Shown in pieces: positions 46,659 through 60,100 of a stretch of DNA of 64,000 nucleotides (within the stretch, counting starts at the first letter, position 1; every line of letters starts with the position of its first letter). This DNA is from Cornus controversa (Eukaryota > Streptophyta > Magnoliopsida > Cornales > Cornaceae), in assembly GCA_026545225.1 (NCBI GenBank), contig CM048847.1, forward strand, positions 10,844,501-10,908,500, read 5' to 3'. Below the pieces are notes generated by a model, which saw only the letters and a list, made by a program, of their open reading frames with translations, ran no database searches and had not been told where the DNA came from. A program made the position numbers and the translations under genes.

Positions 46659-49412
46659 TGTCACGCCCCGGTTTCTGACACCCGGTTAGGAGCGAGGGAA
46701 ACGGGGGTGAATTCGTAATTTCACCTCAAGTTTCCACACCTTAATCTCATTATAATCTATTCTATTGCGGAAGCATTCTATATGCACACCCTTCAAGTGG
46801 CATTAGATCATCAATGGCCCTTGCAATTGATTTTCATCTTTGGTTCCACACGTATAAACCACTAAATTCTGGACCTCAACATTTTACACAGATGGAATTT
46901 GATTATGAAACCTACACCATTCGATAGATCTTTCAAAAATACTCAAGTTCAAAACAAACCACACTCAATTCCGATTTAAAACGAAGAAATTACATCGAAA
47001 CAAAGTTTGGACAATTTTTGAACCTTGCTGTGAATAGTAATCTCGATCAATCGAGATTTTGACCCCATCAATCGAAGAAAACACTCCCTCAGTATCTTGG
47101 GCCTGCATTATTTCGATTAATCTTAATTGGGACTTCGATTAATCGAAATAAAGCTTAAAAATTCATAAAATCTCGTAACCATTTCGATCAATCGAGATGG
47201 GCATCTCGATTAATCGAAATGGGCATTTCGATTAATCGAAATGCACTGCCCAGAAAATCCCAAACACCTATACAAGATCAAATTGAACCCAAATCTCAAC
47301 CAAACCACCTTAGATCATTCATATCTCATATAAATCATCTACCATTGATATAAAATCATACTCACACATCAACCTATACATTTGAATCTCAAATCTTGCA
47401 TAATCATAGAAAACTCATCATAAGTTCACCATGTACATAAAATTCAAGTGAACCAAACCATCCTGATTTTTTTTCAAAGGTGATCTTCATTAACCCAACC
47501 ATACAATCTAACTTATACAGTGAGATCCTGCAACCATGATTCCAATATAAATTCACAACTTTAAACATTCATATCCACGAAATTAAGATACAAGAGACAA
47601 AAGAATACATTCATCCATTTAAATTCCGAATCCATACATAATCCATGGAACCATACATAAAAGAAATCAAATAGTCCTACAAGCATACATTCATCAAGTC
47701 TCAAATGACGGAAATCATTATACATATATTTCTCAAAAGTATCCTTCCTACAAGTGTGGCATTTACATTTGGAATTCATAACCAAAAGAAGATACAAATG
47801 TAAATGCAACACTACAACTATGGTTAACATGCCACAAGCCGGCATGGACATTCATCTACATCCCAAAAGATCAAAAATCCAAAAAAAAGAACCCAACAAG
47901 GTCCATTGAGCAAATCATACTTCATCCTCCATCGGCGCCTTATTTGAAAAAGTTTATATAAATATGGGGTGAGCAACACTGCGGCTTAGTAGGAATGATC
48001 CACCCAACCACACTCTAACTCAGGCTGCCATGCATGGATGCATATGAAATTCCTACAAGTCTACATGACAAGTATACATGCTTTTAACCCATAAACAAAC
48101 ACGTTTCTCAAATCATGCGTGATGCTTCACATCTCAATGCATTTACATACATACATATATATATATATATCCAATTGAGCAAGCCACAATATATATAAAT
48201 AACTCACGCCACATAAATCCGGAAATCACTTCAATGGGGACTAGCTTATCACTCCGTCCATAGTAAGGGTCTCTTTGGCACCCAAACTCTGCTTACGCTT
48301 TATCGGGTTGCTAACCCAAAGGGAGCGCCTCCTCTTGGCCAAATTTTGGGTCTTTCACCCTAGGGACCATTCCCTCACCTTAATTCTCAATGTTGTCACG
48401 CCCCAAAAACTCGCTTTTCATATAGTGCACATAATCACATCAATGCACTTATTCCACACCATGAATGCATTTTTGTCAAATCAATGCATTTTCCTTTCCC
48501 TCAAGATTGTCACAATGTCATCACACTCATATCATGAAAATCATCATGCTTATGCATTTAACAAGAAAAATCATATCTTTCATGCACAAGTCTATAAAAA
48601 TTCACATTTTTCATGTTTTCACCAATGATCACATTTTTTTTTCATCAAGAACATTCATAGTCTCATTTGCACATACACAACATATATAAGTTCTAACCAG
48701 CATGCTAGACATTTATACATGCACAATCACATTGGAATACATATATACACATATACATAACCCTAAACTTAAGAAATCCCAATCTATCTTTCATGTCACA
48801 AGTATGTGACCTATAGAATCAAAGTAAAGATGAGTTTAGCACCCCTACCTCAAATTCCCAAGCTTTGAATCCAACTTTGAGAAATCCCAGCTTCCTCAAC
48901 TTCATGAAATGAAGACTTTGATCAGTTCAAACCGATGCCCTTGATGTCCCCTACACACTTTCCTTCTTCAAGATCTTCCAAATCACACCTTAAGGCTCTA
49001 AAACTCTAGAGAGAAGGGAGAGAGATGAAGTAGGATACGTAGAGAGAGAGAGGGATCTGTAAAATGAAATGTCTCAGACCCTTTTTGATATTTATCTCAA
49101 ACCTAGGGGCGTAAAATGACCATTTTACCCCCGACCACTTAATGTACCTTCCCGAGCTCGGAATTAATTCCTAAAAACTCCATTGGACTCGAAATCACTT
49201 CCTTAACACTCTAAATATTTCGTTTAGTCCATAGTCAAAAATAAAATTTTCTGGATTTCCTGGACCCACTTAAACTCATCCCGGGACCCCCGTTGACCAA
49301 ACAGTCAAACTTTTTCAAAAGTCTCCAAAACTTTCCAAAACCATATTCTAGCATTTAAAGCAATAAATGCCAAAAATTGAAAAATCGACCAAAATTGGGC
49401 ACGGTCTCTACA
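46659..49412 (-). repeat. 3' LTR of element C
   Basis: 2,754 bp, minus strand TGTAGAGACCGTGCCC to GGGGCGTGACA. Features: palindrome cassette with ATTTCGATTAATCGAAAT-type sites (47,036-47,246), CATGCC/GGCATG hairpin (47,829-47,846), GAGCCGCAGTGTTGCTCACC block (about 47,966-47,985), AT runs (about 48,155), GGGT/ACCC hairpin with a CTTCGG loop (48,268-48,284), and GGGTTGCTAACCC (48,304-48,316). Confidence 0.92.
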
Positions 49413-49458
49413 ACCTCCCAACATTATAGAAATTTCATCCTCGAAATTAGAATGTACT

Positions 49459-52400
49459 TCAAGTGGTGAACAACTCAGGATACTTTGAGCGGACTTCTTG
49501 TTCTCGCTCCCATGTAGCTTCTTCCACCCCGTGATGTCTCCAAAGCACCTTAACCAATGGAATGGTCTTTCTCCGAAGCACTTGCTCTCTCGTGTCCAAA
49601 ATTTGAATTAGTCTTTCCTCGTATGAAACATCCTCCTCCACCTCAAGGTCTGCCCAATCAAGTACATGTGAAGGGTCTAGTTCATACTTCCTCAACATAG
49701 ACACATGGAAAGTGTTGTGCACACTTGACAATTGCGGTGGCAATGCCAAGCGATAAGCAACCTCTCTTACTCGATCCAAGATCTCAAATGGCCCGATGAA
49801 TCGTGGTGCAAGCTTGCCACTACGATTGAACCTCATCAAACCTCTCTGTGGCGAGACCTTCAGAAAAACATGATCCCCCACCTCAAATGCTAGTGGTCAT
49901 CGTCTCCTATCAGCATAGCTTTTCTGATGACTCTGAGCTGTAAGCAATCTCTGCCGTATTACTTTGATCTTCTCCGTAGTTTCCCGAACTAAATCCAGTC
50001 CCAAAGAAACTGTCTCTCTAACCTCAGTCCAACAAATCAGTGACCTACATGGCCTACCATACAAGGCCTCGAATGGAGCCATCTCAATGCTAGATTGATA
50101 GCTATTATTGTATGCAAACTCCACCAAAGGAAGGTGATCCTCCCAACTACCCCAAAGGTCAAGTACACACGCCCGCAACATATCTCCAAAATCTGTATAG
50201 TACGCTCGGACTGAGTATCCATCTAGGGATGAAAGCAGTACTAAAGTGAAGGTCTGTATCAAGTACTGCCTGGAAACTCTGCCAAAATCGAGATGTAAAT
50301 CGCGGGTCTCTATCTGAAATAATAGAAACTGGCATGCCATGAAGTCTAAGCATCTGCTCAATAAACAATCTATTGAGAGGGTCCACATCATAGGTCACTC
50401 TAATGGGAATAAAGTGAGCCACCTTCATCAATCTGTCAATGACTACCCAAACTGAATCGTGACTCCTCCTCGACCTTGGAAGTCCCGTCACAAAGTCCAT
50501 AGTGACATGCTCCCATTTCCACATAGCCATAGGCAATGGCTCTAACAAGCCTGCCGGTCTTTGATGCTCAGCCTTCACTTGTTGACAAGTGAGGCACCTC
50601 GCCACAAACTGAGCTACATCCTTTTTCATTCCCTTCCACCAATACTGTCGGCGTAGGTTATGATACATCTTGGTACCACCCGGATATGCTGCTAGCCTCG
50701 AGTTATGAAACTCCCTCAGAATCTCATCCCGACAAGCTAAGGGAACAAACATCTTCCCTTTGAATCTCATGCTCACATCTGAATGAACTATCCATCCTTC
50801 CACCACTTCACCACCCAAAATTCGTGTGCGAATAGTCTCAACCTCACTATCCTTCCTCTACTCTTCAATCATTCTACTCACAAGAGTTGGTTGAGCGATA
50901 AGAGTAAATAACATTGTCGGTCCACCATTCTCACTGAAATGCAATTTCATTTATGAGATATCTTCCATCATCTTCCACTCCCGTATGGCTAAGCTCGCTA
51001 AGCTGCCATGTGACTTCCTACTCAATGCATCTGCTACCACATTGGCCGTTCCTGGATGATATTGCAAGTCAAAGTCATAATCTTCCATGTATTCCATCCA
51101 CCTCCGTTGCGTCATATTTAAATCCTTTGTGAGAAAAGGTATTTGAGACTTTTGTGATCCGAAAATACTTCAAACTTCTCACCATACAAATAATGTCTCC
51201 ACACCTTAAGTGCAAAGATCACGGCTACCAATTCCAAGTCATGTGTCAGGTAATTTTGTTCATGGGTCTTCATCTGCCGTGAACCATACGACACTACTCG
51301 TTCGGTTTGCATTAGCACACATCCCAAACAAATTCGTGAAGCGTCACGATAAATTGTATACCCCAACCCATGATCTAGAATGATCAAAATTGGAGCCGAA
51401 GTCAACCGGCCCTTTAATTCCATAAATGCATGCTCGTAAGCATCATCCCACAAAAACTTCACTCCTTTTCGAGTAAGCTTTGTCATCGGTGCTGCTAGCC
51501 TCGAAAAGTCCTTCACAAACCTCCGATAATACCCGACCAATCCCAAGAAACTACGTATCTCAAATACGTTCTTAGGTCTTTCCCAACCCATCACCGCCTC
51601 TATCTTGGATGGATCTACAAAAACTCCTCCTTCGGACACAACATGCCCAAGGAATTTCACTTTTGCTAGCCAAAATTCACACTTCTCGTACTTGGCATAT
51701 AATTGATGTTCTCTTAAGAGTTGCAACACAATCCTCAAGTGACCCTCGTGCTCCTCTTCCGAAGATGAGTACACTCGGATGTCAACAACAAATACAACCA
51801 CAAACTTGTCCAAGTAGGCATTGAACACTCTATGCATTAGGTCCATGAATGCTGCTGGTGCATTCGTCAAACCAAACGGCATCACCAAAAACTCGTAGTG
51901 TCCATATCGTGCGCGAAAGGCAGTCTTTGGAATGTCCGCTTCTCTAATCCCCAACTGATAATAGCCCGATCTCAGGTCTATCTTTGAGAAAATCTCGAAC
52001 CCTTAAGTTGGTCGAAGAAGTCATCTATCCTTGGCAAAGGATATTTGTTCTTTATTGTTGCCCGATTCAACTTTCGATAGTCAATGCAAAGTCGCAAGGA
52101 CCCGTCTTTCTTCTTAGCAAAAATAACCGGAGCTCCCTAAGGCAAAGTACTAGGACGTACAAATCCCTTGTCTAGTAGCCCTTGCAATTGGTCCTTTAGC
52201 TCTTTTAACTCAGCCGGTGCCATTCGATATGGTGCCATCGAAATGGGCGCGGTACCTGGAGCAAGATCTATCACAAACTCCACTTTCCCTTTCGGAGGCA
52301 ACTGTGTCAAGTCCCCTGGAATTATATCCATAAACTCACACACTACACGAGGAAGCTCTCCAAGTGTCTCATCATCACCATCAACTAGTAGGCTCGCTAA

Positions 52401-54064
52401 GAAATGCCCAAGCCCTCTCTGATCACTCAAACCATGCAAAGATGACAAGTAGAAGTCATCCCGCTCCCCCACAAAACATAGACTAACACCAGAGGGTGTA
52501 TACAGGGTCACTCTTCCCCGATGACAATCAATATTGGCTCTATAGGTCGATATCCAATCCATACCCAAGATCGCATCAAAGCTAGACATCTCAAGGAGAA
52601 TGAAATCAAACACTAGTCAATGTCACAAAATCTCGATCTCGCAAGATCGGCACACATCACTCAAAACCACTCTACCACCAACTGGCGTATCAATGGATAA
52701 AACCGTGTCCAAGGATGACACCTCCAACCCCAAAGCACAAGCAAATGCATATGATATGAATGAATGTGATGCACCTGAATCTACTAAAACCCTAGCCCAC
52801 GAGCTAGATACAAGAAATATACCTCGGACCACTGATGGTCCTGCCGAGGTCTCTGCCAAAACAAGAGTAAAAGCACGGCCTTGTCATCTCTGGCCCTGCT
52901 ATCCCGCACCCTATATCCTGACTGCTGACTGGGAGCACTAGACGTGGCTCCTCTTGTAGGTGCCCGTGAACTCTGAACTGAAGGCACTGTCTGTTGTGGT
53001 GGCAATGCCCTGAAACCTGACTGTGAAGTCACAGGCTGTGTAGGACGCTGCTAAGAACCAGTACCACCCTGCACACTGCTCTTCTATGGGCAATTCCAAC
53101 TAATATGCCCCATTTGATGACAATGGTAGCACTTTTTATCTGCCACTAACGGAACTTGCCCTTGAGTACACTCAGCCATTCTGTGTCCCAGTTTCTGGCA
53201 ATTGAAACAAACTATTCTTGATCGAAAAGATTCAGAAGGTATAGCCACAGAACTCTCTGATTAGGTTTGTTGCCTTTGTGAGGATGACCCACCAGTCCTC
53301 ATCTTCTTTCTAGCACGATTGTCCGTAAGGGATCCCGTGCCCCATGCTTGGTTCTGTGCTTCTCTTATTCTTTGATTATCATTGCTAAACTCTTCAGAAA
53401 TCAATGCTCTCTCCACTACCGCTGCATAGTTGGTCAAACCTAAAATCCCAACCTTGTCCCGTATGTAGGTTCAGAGACCTCTTATGAATTGCTTAATCTT
53501 AAGCTCTTCCGTTGGGATCATCTCCTTTGCAAATCGAGCCAAGGAGGTAAATTTTGTCTCATACTCCATCACCATCATTGTCTTTTGAACAAGGTTGAAG
53601 AATTCCCTCCTCATACTGTCCTTCATCGTCACTGGAAAGTATTTCTCAAAGAAAAGTACTTGGAACGTATCCCATTCCATTGTCTCCAAATCATGGTAGT
53701 CTCCCAAGAATTTCTACCAACGTTTGGCGTCATCCTTAAGATAGTGAGTGGCTACCTTAACTTTCGAGTTCCCCTCAATCTCAAGTACATTAAGGAGTGT
53801 AACCATCTCATCCAACCAACTTTCCGCTATCATTGGATCGGATCCCCTAGAATACGATGACGGACTATGTTTATTAACATGCCCCAATGCCGTTATCACC
53901 CTACTAGGAGGAGCTGCTCTAGGTGGAGCTTGGGTCTCCTCTTGAGTTTCCCTTTGTTTTTCCCTTGCAATTTGTCGCATGGTAGCGACCAAGTCACGCA
54001 TAAATTGCTCTCCTCCAATAGGGACCACTTCCGGTGTCCTCTCACGAGCTCTTCTTGGTGGTAT
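49459..54064 (-). pseudogene. Element C gag-pol, broken
   Basis: Gag begins where A has ATG, but here the codon is ATA (54,064). It has GGEQFMRDLVATMRQ, capsid-like HYLKDDAKRW then a stop, two zinc knuckles (near 53,120-53,200, the first damaged) and a Pro/Gln/Ser linker. Protease has VDSGASHSFIS (about 52,785). The catalytic site of reverse transcriptase reads FVVD instead of FVDD (about 51,790). RNase H has the [14 protein letters not shown] segment. Integrase has the HHCC finger, MDFVTGLP and SDRDPRF, then a frameshift near the catalytic Glu. The chromodomain-like tail (PIQILDTREQ-type) ends at 49,459. At least ten stops or frameshifts occur along its length, so no product is expected. Confidence 0.9.
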
Positions 54065-54348
54065 CCTTCTATATAGATGACAAGAAGATACTTAGAATTT
54101 GTGCATAAATGTATTGGACCAACTCATTTCATGCATACTCAACATGCTAAAGCACTTCACAAATAGCCTGTTATGCAAACAATTAAGCACATAAGAATTT
54201 CCCATGCAATACGTACTTACTCTTAGTTTACACTCAAAACCTCAAATCCAGGGTTAGAACTTAAATTTCAAAATCTCATAAACCATTGATGTCCTTCAAT
54301 CCAACACATGGCCTAACCATTTCCCATCATCCATAGCTATTCAAACTC

Positions 54349-54366
54349 GGTTAAGCTCTAATACCA
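54349..54366 (-). other. Primer binding site of element C (tRNA-Met type)
   Basis: TGGTATTAGAGCTTAACC on the minus strand, three bases from the LTR. Core match to the initiator tRNA-Met complement, with one difference (T for C). Element D has lost this site. Confidence 0.8.
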
Positions 54367-54369
54367 TGT

Positions 54370-55871
54370 TGTCACTCCCCGGTTTTCGACACCCGGTTAG
54401 CAGCGAGGGAAACGGGGGTGAATTCGTAATTTCACCTCAAGTTTTCACACCTTAATCCCATTATAATATATTCTATTGCGGAAGCATTCTATATGCACAC
54501 CCTTCAAGTGGCATTAGATCATCAATGGCCCTTGCAATTGTTTTCACCTTTGGCTTCATACGTATAAACCACTAAGTTCTGGACCTCAACTTTTTACACA
54601 GATTGAATTTGATTATGAAACCTACACCATTCGATATAGTTTTCAAAAATACTCAAGTTCAAAAAAAACCACACTTAATTCCGATTTAAAATGAAGAAAT
54701 TACATCGAAACGAAGTTTTACAATTTTTGAACCTTGCTGTGAATAGTAATCTCGATCAATCGAGATTCATCTCGATTAATCGAGATTTTGACCCCATCAA
54801 CCGAAGAAAACACTCTCTCGGTATCTTGGACCTGCATTATTTCGATTAATCGAAATTGGTACTTCAATTAATCGAAATAAGGCATGAAAATTCATAAAAT
54901 CTCGCAACCATTTTGATCAATCGAGATGGGCATCTCGATTAATCGAAATGGGCATTTCGATTAATCGAAATGCACTGCTCAGAAAATCCCTAACACCTAT
55001 ACAAGATCAAATTGAACCCAAATCTCAACCAAACCACCTTAGATCATTCATATCTCATATAAATCATCTACCATTGATATAAAATCATACTCACACATCA
55101 ACCTATACATTTGAATCTCAAATCTTGCATAATCATAGAAAACTCATCCTAAGTTCACCATGCACATAAAATTCAAGTGAACAAAACCATCCTCATTTTT
55201 TTTCAAAGGTGATCTTCATTAACCCAACCATACAATCTAACTTATACATTGAGATCCTATAACCATGATTCCAATATAAATCCACAACTCTAAACATTCA
55301 TATCCATGAAATTAAGATACAAGAGACAAAAGAATACATTCATCCATTTAAATTCTGAATCCATACATAATCCATGGAACCATACATAAAAGAAATCAAA
55401 TAGTCCTTCAAACATACATTCATCAAGTCTAAAATGATGGAAATCATTATACATATATTTCTCAAAAGTACCCTTCCTACAAGTGTGGAATTTACATTCA
55501 GAATTCATAACCAAAAGAAGATACAAATGTAAATGCAACACTACAACTATGGTCAACATGCCACAAGCCGGCATGGACATTCATCTACATCCCAAAAGAT
55601 CAAAATCCAAAAAAAAGAACCCAACAAGGTCCATTGAGCAAATCATGCTTCATCCTCCATCGGCGCCTTATCTGAAAAAGTTTATATAAATATGGGGTGA
55701 GCAACACTGCGGCTCAGTAGGAATGACCCATCCAACCCCACATTGACTCAGGCGGCCATGCATGGATGCATATGAAATTCCTACAAGTCTACATGACAAG
55801 TATACATGCTTTTAACCCATAAACAAATACGTTTTTCAAATCATGTGTGATGCTTCACATCTCAATGCATT

Positions 55872-55902
<31 letters not shown>

Positions 55903-57148
55903 CCAATTGAGCAAGCCACAATATATATATATATAACTCACGTCACATAAATCCGGAAATCACTTCAATGGGGACTAGCTTATCACTCCGTCCATAGTAA
56001 GGGTCTCTTCGGCACCCAAACTCTGCTTACGCTTTATCGGGTTGCTAACCCGAAGGGAGCGCCTCCCCTTGGCCAAGTTTTGGGTTTTTCACCCTAGGGA
56101 CCATTTCCTCACCTTAATTCTCAATGTTGTCACGCCCCAAAAACTCGCTTTTCATATAGTGCACATAATCACATCAATGCACTTATTCCACACCATGAAT
56201 GCATTTTTGTCAAATCAATGCATTTTCCTTTCCCTCAAGATTATCACAATGTCATCACACTCATATCATGAAAATCATCATGCTTATGCATTTAACATGG
56301 AAAACCATATCTTTCATGCACAAGTCTATAAAAATTCACATTTTTTATGTTTTCACCAATGATCACATTTTTTTTTCATCAAGAACATTCATAGTCTCAT
56401 TTGCACATACACAACATATATAAGTTATAACCAACATGCTAGACATTTATACATGCACAATCACATTGGTATACATATATACACATATACATAATCCTAA
56501 ACTCAATAAATCTCAATCTATCTTTCATGTCACAAGTATGTGACCTATAGAATCAAAGTAAAGATGAGTCTAGCACCCCTACCTCAAATTTCCAAGCTTT
56601 GAATCCAACTTTGAGAAATCCCAGCTTCCTCAACTTCACGAAATGGAGACTTTGATCAGTTCAAACCGATGCCCTTGATGTCCCCTACACACTTTCCTTC
56701 TTCAAGATCTTCCAAATCACACCTTAAAGCCCTAAAACTCTAGAGAGAAGGGAGAGAGATGAAGTGGGATACGTAGAGAAGGAGAGAGGGATCTGTAAAA
56801 TGAAATGACTCAGACCCTTTTTAATATTTATCTCAACCCTAGGGGTGCAAAATGACCATTTTACCCCCAGCCACTTAATGTACCTTCCCGAGCTCGGAAT
56901 TAATTCCCGAAAACTCCGTTGGACTCGAAATCACTTCCTTAATACTCTAAATATTTCGTTTAGTCCATAGTCAAAAATAAAATTTTCCGGATTTCTCGGA
57001 CCCACTTAAACTCATCCCGGGACCCCCGTTGACCAAAAAGTCAAACTTTTTCAAAAGTCTCCGAAACTTCCCAAAACCATATTCTAGCATTTAAAGCAAT
57101 AAATGCCAAAAATTGAAAAACCGACCAAAATTGGGCACGGTCACTACA
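54370..57148 (-). repeat. Shared middle LTR (5' LTR of C, 3' LTR of D)
   Basis: 2,779 bp, collinear with the outer LTRs. Carries the palindrome cassette (54,750-54,977), CATGCC/GGCATG hairpin (55,557-55,575), two AT runs (about 55,883 and 55,922) and the GGGTTGCTAACCC and CTTCGG-loop hairpins near 56,005-56,050. It directly joins C's primer site on one side and D's purine tract on the other. Confidence 0.92.
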
Positions 57149-57194
57149 ACCTCCCAACCTTATAGGAATTTCATCCTCGAAATTAGAATGTACC

Positions 57195-60100
57195 TCAAGT
57201 GGTGAACAACTCGGGATACTTTGAGCGGACTTCTTGTTCTCGCTCCCATGTAGCTTCTTCCACCCCGTGATGTCTCCAAAGCACCTTAACCAATGGAATG
57301 GTCTTTTCCCGAAGCACTTGCTCTCTAGTGTCCAAAATTCGAATTGGTCTTTCCTCGTATGAAACATCCTCCTCCACCTCAAGGTCTGCCCAATCAAGTA
57401 CATGCGAAGGGTCTAGTTCATACTTCCTCAACATAAACACATGAAAAGTGTTGTGCACACTTGACAATTACGGTGGCAATGCCAAGCGATAAGCAACCTC
57501 TCCTACTCGATCCAAGATCTCAAATGGCCCGATGAATCGTGGTGCAAGCTTGCCACTACGACCGAACCTCATCAAACCTCTCTGTGGCGAGACCTTCAGA
57601 AAAACATGATCCCCCACCTCAAATGCTAGTCGTCATCGTCTCCTATCAGCATAACTTTTCTGACGACTCTGAGCCGTAACCAATCTCTGTCGTATTACCT
57701 TGATCTTCTCGATAGTTTCCCGAACTAAATCCGATCCCAAAGAAACTGTCTCTCCAACCTCAGTCCAACAAATAGGTGACCTACATGGCCTACCATACAA
57801 AGCCTCGAATGGAGCCATCTCAATGTTAGCTTGATAGCTATTATTGTATGCAAACTCCACTAAAGGAAGGTGATCCTCCCAACTACCCCGAAGGTCAAGT
57901 ACACACGCCCGCAACATATCCTCTGAAATTTGTATAGTACACTCGGACTGACCATCCATCTGGGGATGAAAAGCAGTACTAAAGTGAAGGTCCGTATCAA
58001 GTGCTGCCTGAAAACTCTGCCAAAACTGAGATGTAAATCGCGGGTCTCTATCTGAAATAATAGAAACTAACACGCCATGAAGTCTAAGGATCTGCTCAAT
58101 ATACAATCTACTGAGAGTGTCCACATCATAGGTCACTCTAATGGGAATAAAGTGAGCCACCTTCGTCAATCTGTCAACGACTACCCAAACTGTATCGTGA
58201 CTCCTCCTCGACCTTGGAAGTCCCGTCATAAAGTCCATAGTGACATGCTCACATTTTCACATAGCCACAGGCAATGGCTGTAACAAGCCTGAAGGTCTCT
58301 GATGCTCGGCCTTCACTTGTTGACAAATGAGGCACCTCGCCACAAACTGAGCTACATCCTTTTTCATTCCCTTCCACCAATACTGTCGGCGTAGGTTATG
58401 ATACATCTTGGAACCACCCGGATGTACTGCTAGCCTCGAGTTATGAAACTCCCTCAGAATCTCATCCCGACAAGCTAAGGGAACAAACATCTTCCCTTTG
58501 AATCTCATGCTCACATCTGAATGAACTGTCCATCCTTCCACCACTTCACCACCCAAAATTCATGTGCGAATAGTCTCAACCTCACTATCCTTCCTCTGCT
58601 CTTCAATCATTCTACTCACAAGAGTTGGTTGAGCGATAAGAGTAAATAACATTGCTGGTCCATCATCCTCACTAAAATGCAATCCCATTTATGAGATATC
58701 TTTCATCATCTTCCACTCCCATATGGCTAAGCTCGCTAAGCTACCATGTGACTTCCTACTCAATGCATCCGCTACCACATTGGCCGTTCCCAGATGATAT
58801 TGTAAGTCAAAGTCATAATCTTCCATGTATTCCATCCACCTCCGTTGCCTCATATTCAAATCCTTTGTGAGAAAAGGTATTTGAGACTTTTGTGATCCGA
58901 AAACACTTCAAACTTCTCACCATACAAATAATGTCTCCACACCTTAAGTGCAAAGATCACGACTACCAATTCCAAGTCATGTGTCAGGTAATTTTGTTAA
59001 TGGGTCTTCAAATGCCGTGAACCATACGACACTACTGGTTCGGTTTGCATTAGCACACATCCCAAACCAAGTCGTGAAGCATCACAATAAATTGTACACC
59101 CCAACTCATGTTCTAGAATGATCAAAATTGGAGTCGAAGTCAACTGGCCCTTTACTTCCATGAATGCATGCTCGCAAGCATCATCCCACAAAAATTTCAC
59201 TCCTTTTTGAGTGAGCTTTGTCATCGGTGCTGCTAGCCTCGAAATGTCCTTCACAAACCTCCGATAATACCCGACCAATCCCAAGAAACTACGTATCTCA
59301 AATACGTTCTTAGGTCTTTCCCAACCCATCACCGCCTCTATTTTGGATGGATTTACGAAAACTCCTCCTTCGGACACAACATGCCCAAGGAATTTCACTT
59401 CCGCTAGCCAAAATTCACACTTCTCGTACTTGGCATATAATTGATGTTCTCTTAAGAGTTGCAACACAATCCTCAAGTGACCCTCGTGCTCCTCTTCCGA
59501 AGACGAGTACACTAGGATGTCATCAACAAATACAACCACAAACTTGTCCAAGTAGGCATTGAACACTCTATGCATTAGGTCCATGAATGTTGCCGGTGTA
59601 TTCGTCAAACCAAACGACATCACCAAAAACTCGTAGTGTCCATATCGTGGCGAAAGGCAGTCTTTGGAAAGTCCGCTTCTCTAATCCCCAACTGATAATA
59701 GCCCGATCTCAGGTCTATCTTTGAGAAAATCTTGAACCCTTAAGTTGGTCGAACAAGTCATCTATCCTTGGCAAAGGATATTTGTTCTTTATTGTTGCCC
59801 GATTCAACTTTCGATAGTCAATGCAAAGTCGCAAGGACCCGTCTTTCTTCTTAGCAAAAATAACCGGAGCTCCCTAAGGCGAAGTACTAGGACGTACAAA
59901 TCCCTTGTCTAGTAGCTCTTGCAATTAGTCCTTTAGCTCTTTTAACTCAGCCGGTGCCATTCGATATGGTGCCATCGAAATGGGCGCGGTACCTGGAGCA
60001 AGATCTATCACAAACTCCACTTCCCCTTTCGGAGGCAACTGTGTCAAGTCCCCCGGAATTATATCCATAAACTCACACACTACACGAGGAAGCTCTCCAA

